A stretch of 44,764 bases of DNA from Wohlfahrtiimonas sp. GTDB taxonomy: Bacteria > Pseudomonadota > Gammaproteobacteria > Cardiobacteriales > Wohlfahrtiimonadaceae. Made by a program: the position numbers and the translations under genes. Below the pieces are notes generated by a model. It was given only the letters and a program-made list of their open reading frames with translations, was not told where the DNA came from and did not search any database. The stretch is taken from positions 1 to 44,764 of the forward strand of contig JASLHB010000015.1 of assembly GCA_030149965.1 (NCBI GenBank). Direction: 5' to 3'. Positions 1-8,488 of the stretch are shown here, one piece after another; position 1 is the stretch's first letter, and every line of letters begins with the position of its first letter.

Positions 1-36
1 GACCTGATCTGGCTCATACCAGCGTAGGGAAGTATA
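1..36 (+). promoter_or_regulatory. TPP riboswitch (THI element), 3' part only
   Basis: The first bases match the highly conserved 3' half of the thiamine pyrophosphate aptamer: ACCTGATCTGG, a short hairpin (CTGG 9-12 with CCAG 19-22), then AGCGTAGGGAA. The 5' half (P2/P3 with CTGAGA) lies outside the window. It precedes thiC on the same strand, the classic target. When TPP is bound, thiC expression should be switched off. Confidence is high because both the motif and the downstream gene agree. Confidence 0.92.
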
Positions 37-49
37 TCCGAACGAATAG

Positions 50-88
50 ATGAGCCTTGTTCCTAACTTTTAGGGATGAGGTTTTTTT
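50..88 (+). terminator. Riboswitch-controlled intrinsic terminator upstream of thiC
   Basis: Bases 55-66 pair with 70-81 over 12 positions (including G-U pairs) around a 3-base loop, followed by seven T at 82-88, a textbook intrinsic terminator. ATGAGCC at 50-56, which includes the foot of this stem, is the exact complement of GGCTCAT at 11-17 inside the aptamer. The two pairings exclude each other, so this is probably the expression platform: TPP-bound gives termination, TPP-free gives the antiterminator and read-through into thiC. Confidence 0.85.
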
Positions 89-179
89 ATGGTTTAAATA
101 AAAGCCATCTACTCACGCATACATTCATTACGTTGCCAGACTCTCGTCATTTTGTTTTGCAATTGAATTATGGAGAGTT

Positions 180-1958
180 ATGATGACAACAACCACCAAA
201 ATCGAGATTAAATCGAGTTTCCCACGCAGTAAAAAAGTGTACGTACAAGGTAGCCGTCCTGACATTCTAGTACCGATGCGTGAAATCACCTTAGATCCCA
301 CTTTAGATACTAAAGGTCAAGTGATCGAGCAAAATGCACCGTTTCGTGTATATGACACAAGTGGCCCTTATACGGATAGCAACTATGCCTTTGATCTAAC
401 AAAAGGTTTGCCTGCACTTCGTCGTCATTGGATCATGGAACGTGGTGATGTGGAAGAATATGAAGGTCGTCAAATTAAAGCCGTCGATAATGGTTATAAG
501 GATCTGAGTGATCCTCGTAACTTTGAAGGCTCTTTCCCTGGACTTAAGCGCCAACCACTCAGAGCAAAAGCTGGCAAAAATGTGACGCAAATGCATTATG
601 CGCGTCAAGGCATTATCACACCTGAAATGGAGTTCATTGCGATCCGTGAAGGCATGACGCCAGAATTCGTGCGTGATGAAGTGGCAGCCGGCCGTGGTAT
701 TATTCCCAACAACATCAATCACCCTGAATCTGAGCCAATGATCATTGGTAAAAACTTCCATGTGAAGATCAATGCCAATATTGGTAACTCAGCGGTGACA
801 TCTTCCATCGAAGAAGAAGTTGAGAAAATGACGTGGGCAACCCGCTGGGGCGCTGATAACGTGATGGATTTATCAACGGGTAAAGACATCCACAAAACGC
901 GTGAATGGATTATCCGTAACTCAGCTGTGCCAATTGGTACGGTGCCAATTTATCAAGCGCTTGAAAAAGTGAACGGCATTGCCGAAGATTTAACGTGGGA
1001 AGTATTCCGTGATACGTTGATCGAGCAAGCTGAGCAGGGCGTGGATTACTTTACGATCCATGCGGGCGTTTTACTCCGTTATATTCCATTGACGGCAAAA
1101 CGTGTGACGGGCATTGTTTCTCGTGGTGGTTCAATCATGGCGCAGTGGTGCTTAGCGCATCATAAAGAAAACTTCATCTATGAGCACTTTGAAGAAATCT
1201 GTCACATCATGAAAGCATACGACATTGCCTTCTCATTGGGTGATGGCTTGCGTCCGGGTTCTATTGCTGATGCCAATGATGCTGCACAATTTGCAGAATT
1301 GGAAACATTGGGTGAATTAACGAAAATCGCTTGGAAGCATGATGTACAAACGATGATCGAAGGTCCTGGGCATGTACCCATGCATAAGATCAAAGAGAAC
1401 ATGGAAATGCAGGAAAAGCACTGTGATGATGCGCCATTTTATACATTAGGGCCATTAACAACAGACATCGCGCCAGGTTATGACCATATTACATCAGCCA
1501 TTGGTGCTGCAATGATTGGTTGGTACGGTACAGCAATGCTTTGCTATGTCACACCGAAAGAGCATTTAGGTTTACCTAACCGTGAAGACGTGCGTGTGGG
1601 TGTGATTACTTATAAATTAGCTGCCCATGCTGCTGATTTAGCCAAAGGACATCCTAATGCACAGGATCGTGACAATGCATTATCGAAAGCTCGCTTTGAG
1701 TTCCGTTGGGAAGATCAGTTTAACTTAGGTTTAGATCCAGAAAGAGCCCGTGAATATCATGATGAAACATTGCCAGCAGCGGGTGCTAAAGTTGCGCATT
1801 TCTGCTCAATGTGCGGGCCTAAATTCTGTAGCATGAAGATCTCGCAGGACATTCGCTTAAAAGACCAAGATGGTACTTTTGCGAAAGAGGCGATTGAAGA
1901 GGGCATGAAAGAGAAGTCAAAAGAGTTCTTGGATAACGATAGCCAAATTTATAGCTAA
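180..1958 (+). CDS. thiC: Phosphomethylpyrimidine synthase ThiC
   Basis: Radical SAM enzyme that converts aminoimidazole ribotide to the hydroxymethylpyrimidine phosphate moiety of thiamine, in the cytoplasm. The protein has 592 residues, slightly shorter than the roughly 630 of E. coli ThiC, mostly at the N-terminus. The C-terminal cluster motif CSMCGPKFC (Cys 542, 545, 550) is the CX2CX4C that binds the 4Fe-4S cluster, and conserved ThiC stretches such as SRGGSIMAQWC and MIEGPGHVPMHKI are present. Two ATG codons stand in tandem (180 and 183); GGAGAG at 172-177 favours the second by spacing, a difference of one residue. It is preceded by a TPP riboswitch and followed by a strong terminator, so it is a single-gene unit. 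No other thi gene is present here. Confidence 0.97.
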   Translation: MMTTTTKIEIKSSFPRSKKVYVQGSRPDILVPMREITLDPTLDTKGQVIEQNAPFRVYDTSGPYTDSNYAFDLTKGLPALRRHWIMERGDVEEYEGRQIKAVDNGYKDLSDPRNFEGSFPGLKRQPLRAKAGKNVTQMHYARQGIITPEMEFIAIREGMTPEFVRDEVAAGRGIIPNNINHPESEPMIIGKNFHVKINANIGNSAVTSSIEEEVEKMTWATRWGADNVMDLSTGKDIHKTREWIIRNSAVPIGTVPIYQALEKVNGIAEDLTWEVFRDTLIEQAEQGVDYFTIHAGVLLRYIPLTAKRVTGIVSRGGSIMAQWCLAHHKENFIYEHFEEICHIMKAYDIAFSLGDGLRPGSIADANDAAQFAELETLGELTKIAWKHDVQTMIEGPGHVPMHKIKENMEMQEKHCDDAPFYTLGPLTTDIAPGYDHITSAIGAAMIGWYGTAMLCYVTPKEHLGLPNREDVRVGVITYKLAAHAADLAKGHPNAQDRDNALSKARFEFRWEDQFNLGLDPERAREYHDETLPAAGAKVAHFCSMCGPKFCSMKISQDIRLKDQDGTFAKEAIEEGMKEKSKEFLDNDSQIYS

Positions 1959-1968
1959 TAATGAATGA

Positions 1969-1996
1969 AAAAAGCACCGTGAATTCGGTGCTTTTT
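1969..1996 (+). terminator. Intrinsic terminator after thiC
   Basis: AAAGCACCG (1971-1979) pairs with CGGTGCTTT (1986-1994) around a 6-base loop, with A tracts before and T tracts after. It can serve thiC and, on the other strand, the convergent small gene ending at 2013. Confidence 0.9.
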
Positions 1997-2012
1997 GTTA
2001 TGAATGATGAAA

Positions 2013-2372
2013 TTATGGGCAACGAGCTTCCGTAAATGAATCAGTATTTTCACCGCGGCGGCATTTGTGGGATTGGAATTTTCCATCAATTGCCCAGCCT
2101 TGCTCATGAAGTTTCAGAAAGTAAACTGTTTTAATGGCAAAAATAGAATCATCCATTAAACTTGATTGGATTAAAGTGATCATTGCATTATCGCTTTGCT
2201 CACCTTGCGGTAAAGATTGATTTAAGGATATATTGGATAATTCTGTGTCTGTGATGAAGTTGTTATCAGCTAATACAGTTTGCAATGGCGTTGGTTGGAA
2301 GTTTGTTTCATTAGCCGTTGATACATTGGTAAACATGATTAGAGATAATGCAGTAAATAATAATTTTTTCAT
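2013..2372 (-). CDS. Small exported protein of unknown function
   Basis: A 119-residue protein that I do not recognise. It begins with a typical signal peptide (MKKLLFTALSLIMFTNVSTA, then NETNF), so the mature part, about 99 residues, should be periplasmic or surface-associated. A strong Shine-Dalgarno (GAGGTG, 8 bases before the ATG) supports the start. The mature part is polar, and the C-terminus carries two Cys (HKCRRG and EARCP) that could form a disulfide. It converges on thiC across the shared terminator and stands alone. The export prediction is firm; the function is open. Confidence 0.72.
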   Translation of the reverse strand: MKKLLFTALSLIMFTNVSTANETNFQPTPLQTVLADNNFITDTELSNISLNQSLPQGEQSDNAMITLIQSSLMDDSIFAIKTVYFLKLHEQGWAIDGKFQSHKCRRGENTDSFTEARCP

Positions 2373-2619
2373 TTGAGCACCTCGTATGAATAATAAGATT
2401 ATTGTTGTTGATTAGGATCAACTTTTATATTTGTAATAGAACCGAAAATATCGGAGTTATTTTAACATTTAAAGATGATCACACAAAAAATCATAGGACT
2501 TTAATATTATTTGTTTATCGATATGAAGTCGCTTATGATGTTTTGAGAAAGTAGCCATGAATGAAATAGTCTGTATAAGAATAAACATTGTTAAATATTT
2601 AAATAAGTGAGAGTGAAAA

Positions 2620-3213
2620 ATGCAGTTTCATGAATTGTTTTTAGAAATCAAATCATTAGAAATCAAAGATCTTGAATATTGTAATTTATTGAGCAATGTT
2701 AGAGAGTGCTATGAAAAAGTTTTAGAAGAAGGGCGCAAAGATTTAGCTCGTGGACAAGTTGTTAAGCGTTTAATCAATATGACATTTACGGTGAATCCAA
2801 ATGATTTCATTGAATTGGTGAATATTGAGAAAGATGCTGTAAGTTTTGATTACATGTCAGAATTCAATCCAACACAAAAGAATGCGATTAATTTATTACT
2901 TTCTGTAGTGGATGGTAGTCAAGAAGGATCTTATTTTAAGAGCTTCTTTGCATTATATATTTGGAAAAATTTATTGCCAGATGTTCGTTTTCACTCAGTT
3001 GGATTAACAGAACATTTCTATCAGATTGCAGAAGAAAGAAATAATACAGGTAAATGTATTTTTAAACCTGCAGAGCAAATCAGCTATTTGATTGCTGAGG
3101 AGAAAGAAACAGGTTTCTTCCATTTAGGTGAAAATGATTATTGTGATGAATCTCAAGCATTAATTAAGCAGTTGGATTATGCGATTGCATTTATTATTAA
3201 AGATTACGCATAA
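2620..3213 (+). CDS. Hypothetical cytoplasmic protein
   Basis: A 197-residue protein without signal peptide or membrane segment, and not recognised. The sequence looks like an alpha-rich soluble protein with scattered Cys (residue 21 and later) and no catalytic motif I can name. The start has a modest ribosome-binding site (GAGAGTGAAAA). A strong terminator follows at once, so it is transcribed alone from the AT-rich 2373-2619 region. Its coding bases are AT-rich, perhaps more so than the flanking thiC; I did not compute this. It is probably a real gene given length, start signal and terminator. Confidence 0.65.
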   Translation: MQFHELFLEIKSLEIKDLEYCNLLSNVRECYEKVLEEGRKDLARGQVVKRLINMTFTVNPNDFIELVNIEKDAVSFDYMSEFNPTQKNAINLLLSVVDGSQEGSYFKSFFALYIWKNLLPDVRFHSVGLTEHFYQIAEERNNTGKCIFKPAEQISYLIAEEKETGFFHLGENDYCDESQALIKQLDYAIAFIIKDYA

Positions 3214-3237
3214 TTTTAGATAATTGAAATAAATACA

Positions 3238-3266
3238 AAACCCTATATTTAATATAGGGTTTTTTT
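3238..3266 (+). terminator. Bidirectional intrinsic terminator
   Basis: AAACCCTATA pairs with TATAGGGTTT around a short AT loop, followed by a run of T ending at 3266. It lies between the unknown gene at 2620-3213 and the convergent ribokinase gene, so it probably ends both transcripts. Confidence 0.88.
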
Positions 3267-3282
3267 ACATGAAAATTTTAGA

Positions 3283-4218
3283 TCAATGAATGTAATGATC
3301 TGATAAAAACTGCTCAATTTCTTCTTTCCATGGCACAGAAGGTTGTGCGCCTTTTTTTGTTACAGCTAATGCTGCGGCAGCGTGTGCTTTTTGAACAGCA
3401 AAGCTTAATGTTGAGCCTTCCATAATTGCCATAATTAATACGCCATTAAAAGTATCACCTGCAGCAATTGTATCGATAGCATGTACTTTAAAACCAGGTA
3501 TTAAAATGCCTTGGTTGTTTTCACTGACCCAAGCCCCAAACTTACCTAATGTGATGATGACAAGTTTAATGCCTTTCGCATGTAAGATTTTTGCAGCTGT
3601 TTCTGCTGTTTCTGGAGAGTCAACTTTGACGCCCGTTAAAATTTCAGCTTCAGTTTCATTGGGTGTGATGATGTCAATTTGAGCTAATAAATCATCTGGT
3701 AAAGCTTTAGCTGGTGCGGGATTCAAAGCAACTAAAACACCACGTTTTTTTGCATATTTTGTCGCAAGGTGAATAGTTTCTAAAGGAATCTCTAACTGCA
3801 TCAACAAAGCATCAGCTGTTTCAATTTCAGGAAGACATTGGGTCAGCATTTCAGGGGTAACATGTGCATTTGCACCGGCATGAATACCGATCATGTTTTC
3901 GCCTTCGTCATTAACGAAAATCAGCGCAACGCCAGTTTTTTCATTCGGTACAATTTTAATTAAAGATGTATCAATGCCATCAGCTCTAAAATGTTGTAAT
4001 GCTTCTCGACCAAAAGCATCATCGCCTAAAGCTGTGATGAATTGAATATTTGCACCTGCACGTCCTGCAGCAACTGCTTGATTCGCACCTTTGCCACCTA
4101 AAGCTACTTGGTATTGATGTGCGCTTAAAGTTTCGCCAGGCGCCAAGAAATATGGAACATTTAAAATATGATCAATGTTTGTGCTGCCTAACACGACAAG
4201 TTTTTTCTGATGAGTCAT
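3283..4218 (-). CDS. rbsK: Ribokinase (PfkB family)
   Basis: ATP-dependent sugar kinase, most likely phosphorylating D-ribose at O5 in the cytoplasm. The start at 4218 (MTHQKK) gives 311 residues, close to E. coli RbsK (309). An upstream in-frame ATG at 4251 has no ribosome-binding site and would add 11 residues. Visible PfkB signatures are GGKGANQAVAAGRAGA (residues 41-56) and the C-terminal IDTIAAGDTFNGV with the catalytic-base Asp at about 254. No rbs transport genes or rbsR lie next to it, so it may serve nucleoside-derived ribose. Another PfkB sugar specificity (for example deoxyribose) cannot be excluded. Confidence 0.88.
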   Translation of the reverse strand: MTHQKKLVVLGSTNIDHILNVPYFLAPGETLSAHQYQVALGGKGANQAVAAGRAGANIQFITALGDDAFGREALQHFRADGIDTSLIKIVPNEKTGVALIFVNDEGENMIGIHAGANAHVTPEMLTQCLPEIETADALLMQLEIPLETIHLATKYAKKRGVLVALNPAPAKALPDDLLAQIDIITPNETEAEILTGVKVDSPETAETAAKILHAKGIKLVIITLGKFGAWVSENNQGILIPGFKVHAIDTIAAGDTFNGVLIMAIMEGSTLSFAVQKAHAAAALAVTKKGAQPSVPWKEEIEQFLSDHYIH

Positions 4219-4362
4219 GATTAATCCATAATTTATATGATGAATGTCCAATAATATACAGGATCTGTGTATTTTATGAATAAATTAGTTACAAAAGAGA
4301 TTATATCTATAAAATAATGTCTTTAGGATCAATAGTTCATTGAATATATAAAGGGTGATTAC

Positions 4363-5445
4363 ATGAAAAAATATACACGCCGCTTATTATCAACCGCTGT
4401 AATTGCATTGAGCATTGCAGCAACTCCCGTAAGTTTAGCTTGTACTCGCGCTGTTTTTCTAGGCGACAATGATCGTGTGATCACAGGTCGATCAATGGAC
4501 TGGAAGGTGGATGTTGGTACCAACTTATGGATTTTGCCACAAGGTACGCATCAAAATGGTGGCGCAGGCCCTAACTCGGTAGAATGGATTTCTAAATATG
4601 GCAGTGTGATTGCATCAGGTTATGATATTGCAAGCACTGATGGCGTCAATGAAAAAGGTTTGGTGGCGAACTTATTATGGTTAGTTGAATCAGAATATCC
4701 CGTGCCAACTAAAGATAAAAAAATGCTCTCCATTTCTGCATGGGCGCAGTATGTTTTGGATAACTTCGCAACAGTGGAAGAAACTGTTGAGGCACTATCG
4801 AAAGAAGAATTTATTGTTGTGACGGATAAAGTGCCAGGTGAAACGCGCAATGCAACGTTGCACTTATCAATATCTGATGCAACAGGCGATAGTGCAATTT
4901 TTGAATATATTAAAGGTAAATTAGTGATTCATCATGATCGTCAGTATCAAGTGATGACAAATTCACCAACTTTCGATGAGCAATTGGCGCTGAATACATA
5001 TTGGCAGCAAATTGGTGGCACTATAATGTTGCCAGGTACAAATAGAGCTGCGGATCGTTTTGCGCGTGCATCATTTTATATCAATGCGATTCCAAAAGAT
5101 AAAGATATGCGCACATCAGTTGCAAGCGTATTCAGTGTGATTCGTAATGTATCTGTGCCATTTGGTATTGTGACAGAATCAGAACCTAATATTTCTTCTA
5201 CACGCTGGCGCACAGTTGTGGATCATAAAGATTTGCGTTATTTCTTTGAATCAGCATTAACGCCTAATACATTTTGGGTTGATTTAAAGAAAGTTGATTT
5301 CAGTGCAGAAACGGGCAAAGTGATGACATTGGATTTAGGTTCAGATCAAAAGAACATATTCTCAGGTGATGCAACAGCAAACTTTAAAGAAGCGAAACTC
5401 TTTAAATTTGAAGGCATCAATCAAGAAGCTAATCTTTTCGATTGA
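4363..5445 (+). CDS. Exported choloylglycine hydrolase / penicillin V acylase-family amidase
   Basis: Ntn-hydrolase of the linear amide C-N hydrolase family, 360 residues. A signal peptide covers residues 1-26 and cleavage before Cys27 exposes the nucleophile of the family directly (SLA then CTRAVFLG). The following Arg and the SMDW segment match the active-site layout of penicillin V acylases and bile salt hydrolases. In Gram-negative bacteria such periplasmic acylases usually cleave penicillin V or N-acyl-homoserine lactones rather than bile salts, but the substrate is not readable here. Good ribosome-binding site (AAGGGTG). It is divergent from rbsK, ends in its own terminator and is followed by two cell-wall-type genes. 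Confidence 0.88.
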   Translation: MKKYTRRLLSTAVIALSIAATPVSLACTRAVFLGDNDRVITGRSMDWKVDVGTNLWILPQGTHQNGGAGPNSVEWISKYGSVIASGYDIASTDGVNEKGLVANLLWLVESEYPVPTKDKKMLSISAWAQYVLDNFATVEETVEALSKEEFIVVTDKVPGETRNATLHLSISDATGDSAIFEYIKGKLVIHHDRQYQVMTNSPTFDEQLALNTYWQQIGGTIMLPGTNRAADRFARASFYINAIPKDKDMRTSVASVFSVIRNVSVPFGIVTESEPNISSTRWRTVVDHKDLRYFFESALTPNTFWVDLKKVDFSAETGKVMTLDLGSDQKNIFSGDATANFKEAKLFKFEGINQEANLFD

Positions 5446-5470
5446 TTTTTTAATAAAATCACAGACAATG

Positions 5471-5492
5471 AAGCGCCGCAGGGCGCTTTTTT
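5471..5492 (+). terminator. Intrinsic terminator after the acylase gene
   Basis: AAGCGCC (5471-5477) pairs with GGCGCTT (5482-5488) around GCAG, followed by T residues to 5492. Confidence 0.9.
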
Positions 5493-5511
5493 ATATGATT
5501 GAGGTTTGTAG

Positions 5512-6282
5512 ATGATTACACGTTTGACCGCTGTTTTATTATTATCTTTGGGAATGAGCTTGGCGGATGTTTCTATTCCTAAAGCAACATTGAATGATAT
5601 TGCAGGCAAAATTTATCGTAATGAAACGGGTGGTAAACGAGAAAATCTTGTTGTATGGAATAATGGCGAAAATTTTCCATCCTTAGGAATAGGGCATTTC
5701 ATTTGGTATAAATACAATGAACCTGAACGCTTTGAAGAAAGCTTTCCATTATTGGTAGATTTCTATAAATCTAAGAATATTGCATTGCCAAAAATATTGC
5801 GCATGTATCGCTTTGCACCATGGAAAACACAAGCTGAATTTTTAACAGCTAAGACGAATGATGTAGATTTTTCTGAATTAGAGGGTTTCTTATATAACAC
5901 GCAACCTGTTCAGATTGAATTCATTGCCAATCGTTTGCATGCTTCATTACCGAAGATTCTAGCAGCTACAAAGCAGAAGAAAAAAGTAGAGCAGAATTTT
6001 AATGCTTTGCTGAATCATCCTGTGGGTTTATATGCGTTGATTGATTACATCAATTTTAAAGGTGAAGGCATTAACACAGCGGAGCGTTATAAAAATCAAG
6101 GTTGGGGATTATTACAAGTACTTGAAAACATGAATGATCAAATAACGAAGAAGGATTTAATGCTCAGCTTTCGAAATTCTGCTAAAGAAATCTTAACAAA
6201 TCGTGTTAACAATTCTCCAGAAGAACGCAATGAACAGCGCTGGCTCTTAGGTTGGAAAAATAGGGTAGAAACATATTTGTAA
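5512..6282 (+). CDS. Exported lysozyme-like protein of unknown substrate
   Basis: A 256-residue protein with a short signal peptide (about residues 1-19). After it come IYRNETGGKRENLVVWN and then SLGIGHFIWY. The arrangement of a Glu shortly before a (S/T)xGxGH motif recalls the catalytic Glu and TIGYGHT segment of GH24 phage-type lysozymes, so I infer a distant lysozyme-like fold; this is not a firm family call. The start has a GAGG ribosome-binding site at good spacing. It lies between a periplasmic amidase and a lytic transglycosylase, so a role at the cell wall is a reasonable guess. I cannot confirm catalytic activity. Confidence 0.65.
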   Translation: MITRLTAVLLLSLGMSLADVSIPKATLNDIAGKIYRNETGGKRENLVVWNNGENFPSLGIGHFIWYKYNEPERFEESFPLLVDFYKSKNIALPKILRMYRFAPWKTQAEFLTAKTNDVDFSELEGFLYNTQPVQIEFIANRLHASLPKILAATKQKKKVEQNFNALLNHPVGLYALIDYINFKGEGINTAERYKNQGWGLLQVLENMNDQITKKDLMLSFRNSAKEILTNRVNNSPEERNEQRWLLGWKNRVETYL

Positions 6283-6356
6283 ATAAAATTCATTTCAACT
6301 GAACTATTTGTTTTTGTTGCTATACTTCAAGCTTGTTCTATAAAAGCACGAGCTGC

Positions 6357-7121
6357 ATGACTTTCAATTTTATCCATCAATATATAAGAGCCATTGGTAC
6401 AATTTTATTAACAGTTTCTAGCGTGACTTTTTATGGATTATCATTGCGGGAATCGAATGAACCTAAAAGCATTCGATTCGATATTTTGCATCCAGATGAA
6501 GAACCTTTGAATTTAATGCCTGATTGGGCAGATATTTTTGGATTATCCAGAGAGTTAACCATTTTAACTGATAACGATTTAGATCGTTTGCGTAGCATGA
6601 TTGATACGATGCAATATCGTAATGATTTGCGCCGTAATAAGCGCCAGAGAATGACCCGCTATTTAGTGAATCATTATCAAGTGAAGGAGCAGGAAGCACG
6701 AATTCTTATTCGTAGTGCTGATAATAATGCACGTAAATATAAAATTGATTTTGAGTTATTGATGGCAGTTATTTTCGTTGAATCAACTTATAAAACATCT
6801 GTGCAAAGTAATTATGGTGCAATCGGCTTAATGCAAGTTGTGCCGAAATGGCATTTAGATAAAATTCATCAATATGGTGATATTGATGTTTTATATGATA
6901 TCCGCACGAACATTGCGATTGGCACAGCAATTTTAAAGGAATACTTGGAAAGAGAAGGGGATATGCGCCGAGCATTACATCGTTACAATGGCAGTAAAGA
7001 TGATCCTACTTTGAAATATTCGAATCGTGTTTTGAAGAAATATAGTGAGTTAAAAGCTCGCAATTACACAGAAAATGCCAAGCTTCATTTGAATTTTGAC
7101 ATTCTTAGGCCAGCGGCTTAA
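6357..7121 (+). CDS. Membrane-anchored lytic transglycosylase (SLT domain)
   Basis: Cleaves the MurNAc-GlcNAc bond of peptidoglycan to give 1,6-anhydroMurNAc. From the ATG at 6357 it has 254 residues: an N-terminal hydrophobic segment (about 10-30), a linker, then the SLT/Goose-lysozyme-type domain with ESTYK (catalytic Glu about 142), GAIGLMQV and the late RYNGS. A TTG at 6333 would add eight residues but ATG is preferred. It resembles the short transglycosylases of the MltC/EmtA type, although I see no lipobox Cys near the start. A terminator follows at 7151. Confidence 0.85.
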   Translation: MTFNFIHQYIRAIGTILLTVSSVTFYGLSLRESNEPKSIRFDILHPDEEPLNLMPDWADIFGLSRELTILTDNDLDRLRSMIDTMQYRNDLRRNKRQRMTRYLVNHYQVKEQEARILIRSADNNARKYKIDFELLMAVIFVESTYKTSVQSNYGAIGLMQVVPKWHLDKIHQYGDIDVLYDIRTNIAIGTAILKEYLEREGDMRRALHRYNGSKDDPTLKYSNRVLKKYSELKARNYTENAKLHLNFDILRPAA

Positions 7122-7150
7122 TTCATTCTGATGATTTCTTGAGACAATAA

Positions 7151-7185
7151 AAAAAGCTTTGAAGTAATTCATCAAAGCTTTTTGT
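7151..7185. terminator. Bidirectional terminator
   Basis: AAAAAGCTTTGA (7151-7162) pairs with TCAAAGCTTTTT (7172-7183). It separates the convergent transglycosylase gene and YkvI-type transporter gene and can act on both strands. Confidence 0.9.
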
Positions 7186-7205
7186 TATGTGTTGATTAAT
7201 CAGTT

Positions 7206-8306
7206 TTATACAGTTGGTACGCCTAAAGTTTCTTCAGTTGTACTATTTGCAGATGCTTTTGCGGCTTTCTTAATTCTGAAAGGTGCAGCCACTAAGATCG
7301 CGATTAATAATAAACCTAAGTAACCGATTAAAGGATAGAAATAAGCAACTAAGCCGGTGAAGCCAACAAAGCTTGCAATAAAGCCAACTAATCCTGTACC
7401 AACTGCGAACATGTATGAACGTTTAGTTTGCATAACAGTGAAGCGTGCTACGAATGCATAATACATCGCAACACCAGTGTTATAGATCATACCGAACAAT
7501 ACGACAGTCATTAAAATGCCTAAAACTGGTGAAATATCTTGGATGATTTTCAATAATGGTAAGCTCATATCTTTAACATCTTTGATGTTTAAGAAGATCG
7601 CAAAGTGGGCGATTAAAATTAATACGCCAACACCTAAACCACCCAATAAACCGCCCCATTTTGCTATATTTTCATTCTTTTCACTGCCGCCCATAACTAA
7701 TGACATGCCCGCGCCAACTGCAACGTTAAAGGATACATAGTTAACGGATGCAATAAACCAATTTGGTAATGAGCTTTTTACAGATGTTGCAATTGGCTCT
7801 AATTCTTCTAATGTAGTGTTTGCAGTGAATAAGCTATATGTGCAGATGATCGCCAACGCAATGATTAAAAATGGTGTGATTGCAGCGATTAAAGCGATTA
7901 CACGTTGAATTGGTAATAAAACTGTAGAAACAACCAAAACAGTCATAATCAAACTACCAACCCAGTTTGGTGCGCCATATTGTTGGTTTAACATGCTGCC
8001 TGCACCAGCAACCATTACAACGCCAACACCAAATAATGTGAATATGATGATGTAGTCGACAGCAATGCCCATAAATTTACCGCTTAATTTATAAATAGCT
8101 TCATCATGTGATTTAGTTTGTAAACGGCTGCCCATTTGCATCAACATCATGCCTAAATATGCAAACAAACCTGTAGAAACAACAGCGCCTACCGTTCCCC
8201 AAGTACCAAAGCTTGTGAAGTATTGTAATATTTCATTGCCTGATGCAAAGCCTGCGCCCACAATAACGCCGATAAAGGCAAATGCCATTTGTATAATCTT
8301 GTACAC
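7206..8306 (-). CDS. YkvI-family membrane transporter
   Basis: A 366-residue, strongly hydrophobic inner-membrane protein with about ten membrane segments. The N-terminus (FAFIGVIVGAGFASGNEILQYF) is typical of the YkvI family, distant relatives of the APC/LeuT-fold transporters, whose substrates are poorly known. It starts with GTG at 8306; AGGAGAG seven bases upstream supports this. A paralogue at 19595-20713 on the other strand shares the same motifs. Upstream on the same strand lies an AraC regulator. Substrate: probably an amino acid or related amine, by family resemblance only. Confidence 0.82.
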   Translation of the reverse strand: MYKIIQMAFAFIGVIVGAGFASGNEILQYFTSFGTWGTVGAVVSTGLFAYLGMMLMQMGSRLQTKSHDEAIYKLSGKFMGIAVDYIIIFTLFGVGVVMVAGAGSMLNQQYGAPNWVGSLIMTVLVVSTVLLPIQRVIALIAAITPFLIIALAIICTYSLFTANTTLEELEPIATSVKSSLPNWFIASVNYVSFNVAVGAGMSLVMGGSEKNENIAKWGGLLGGLGVGVLILIAHFAIFLNIKDVKDMSLPLLKIIQDISPVLGILMTVVLFGMIYNTGVAMYYAFVARFTVMQTKRSYMFAVGTGLVGFIASFVGFTGLVAYFYPLIGYLGLLLIAILVAAPFRIKKAAKASANSTTEETLGVPTV

Positions 8307-8488
8307 GATTCTCTCCTCGATGATTGATCCATTGCCACTTATTTTGTAGCTATTTTGTAAGTGATATATAACCTTATTTATCGAGATAAAACAAATTTAT
8401 GTGTATAAAACTCAATTATTTCTTTTCTATATAAAATAAATAATTGATATTTCAGTGATTATCTTTATATCAGCCAATATGTAGTGAA

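Noticed and set aside
8336..8363. CACTTA/TAAGTG inverted repeat and doubled TATTTTGTA upstream of the first YkvI-type gene
   Set aside because: Only six pairs in very AT-rich DNA; could easily be chance, so not listed as an operator.
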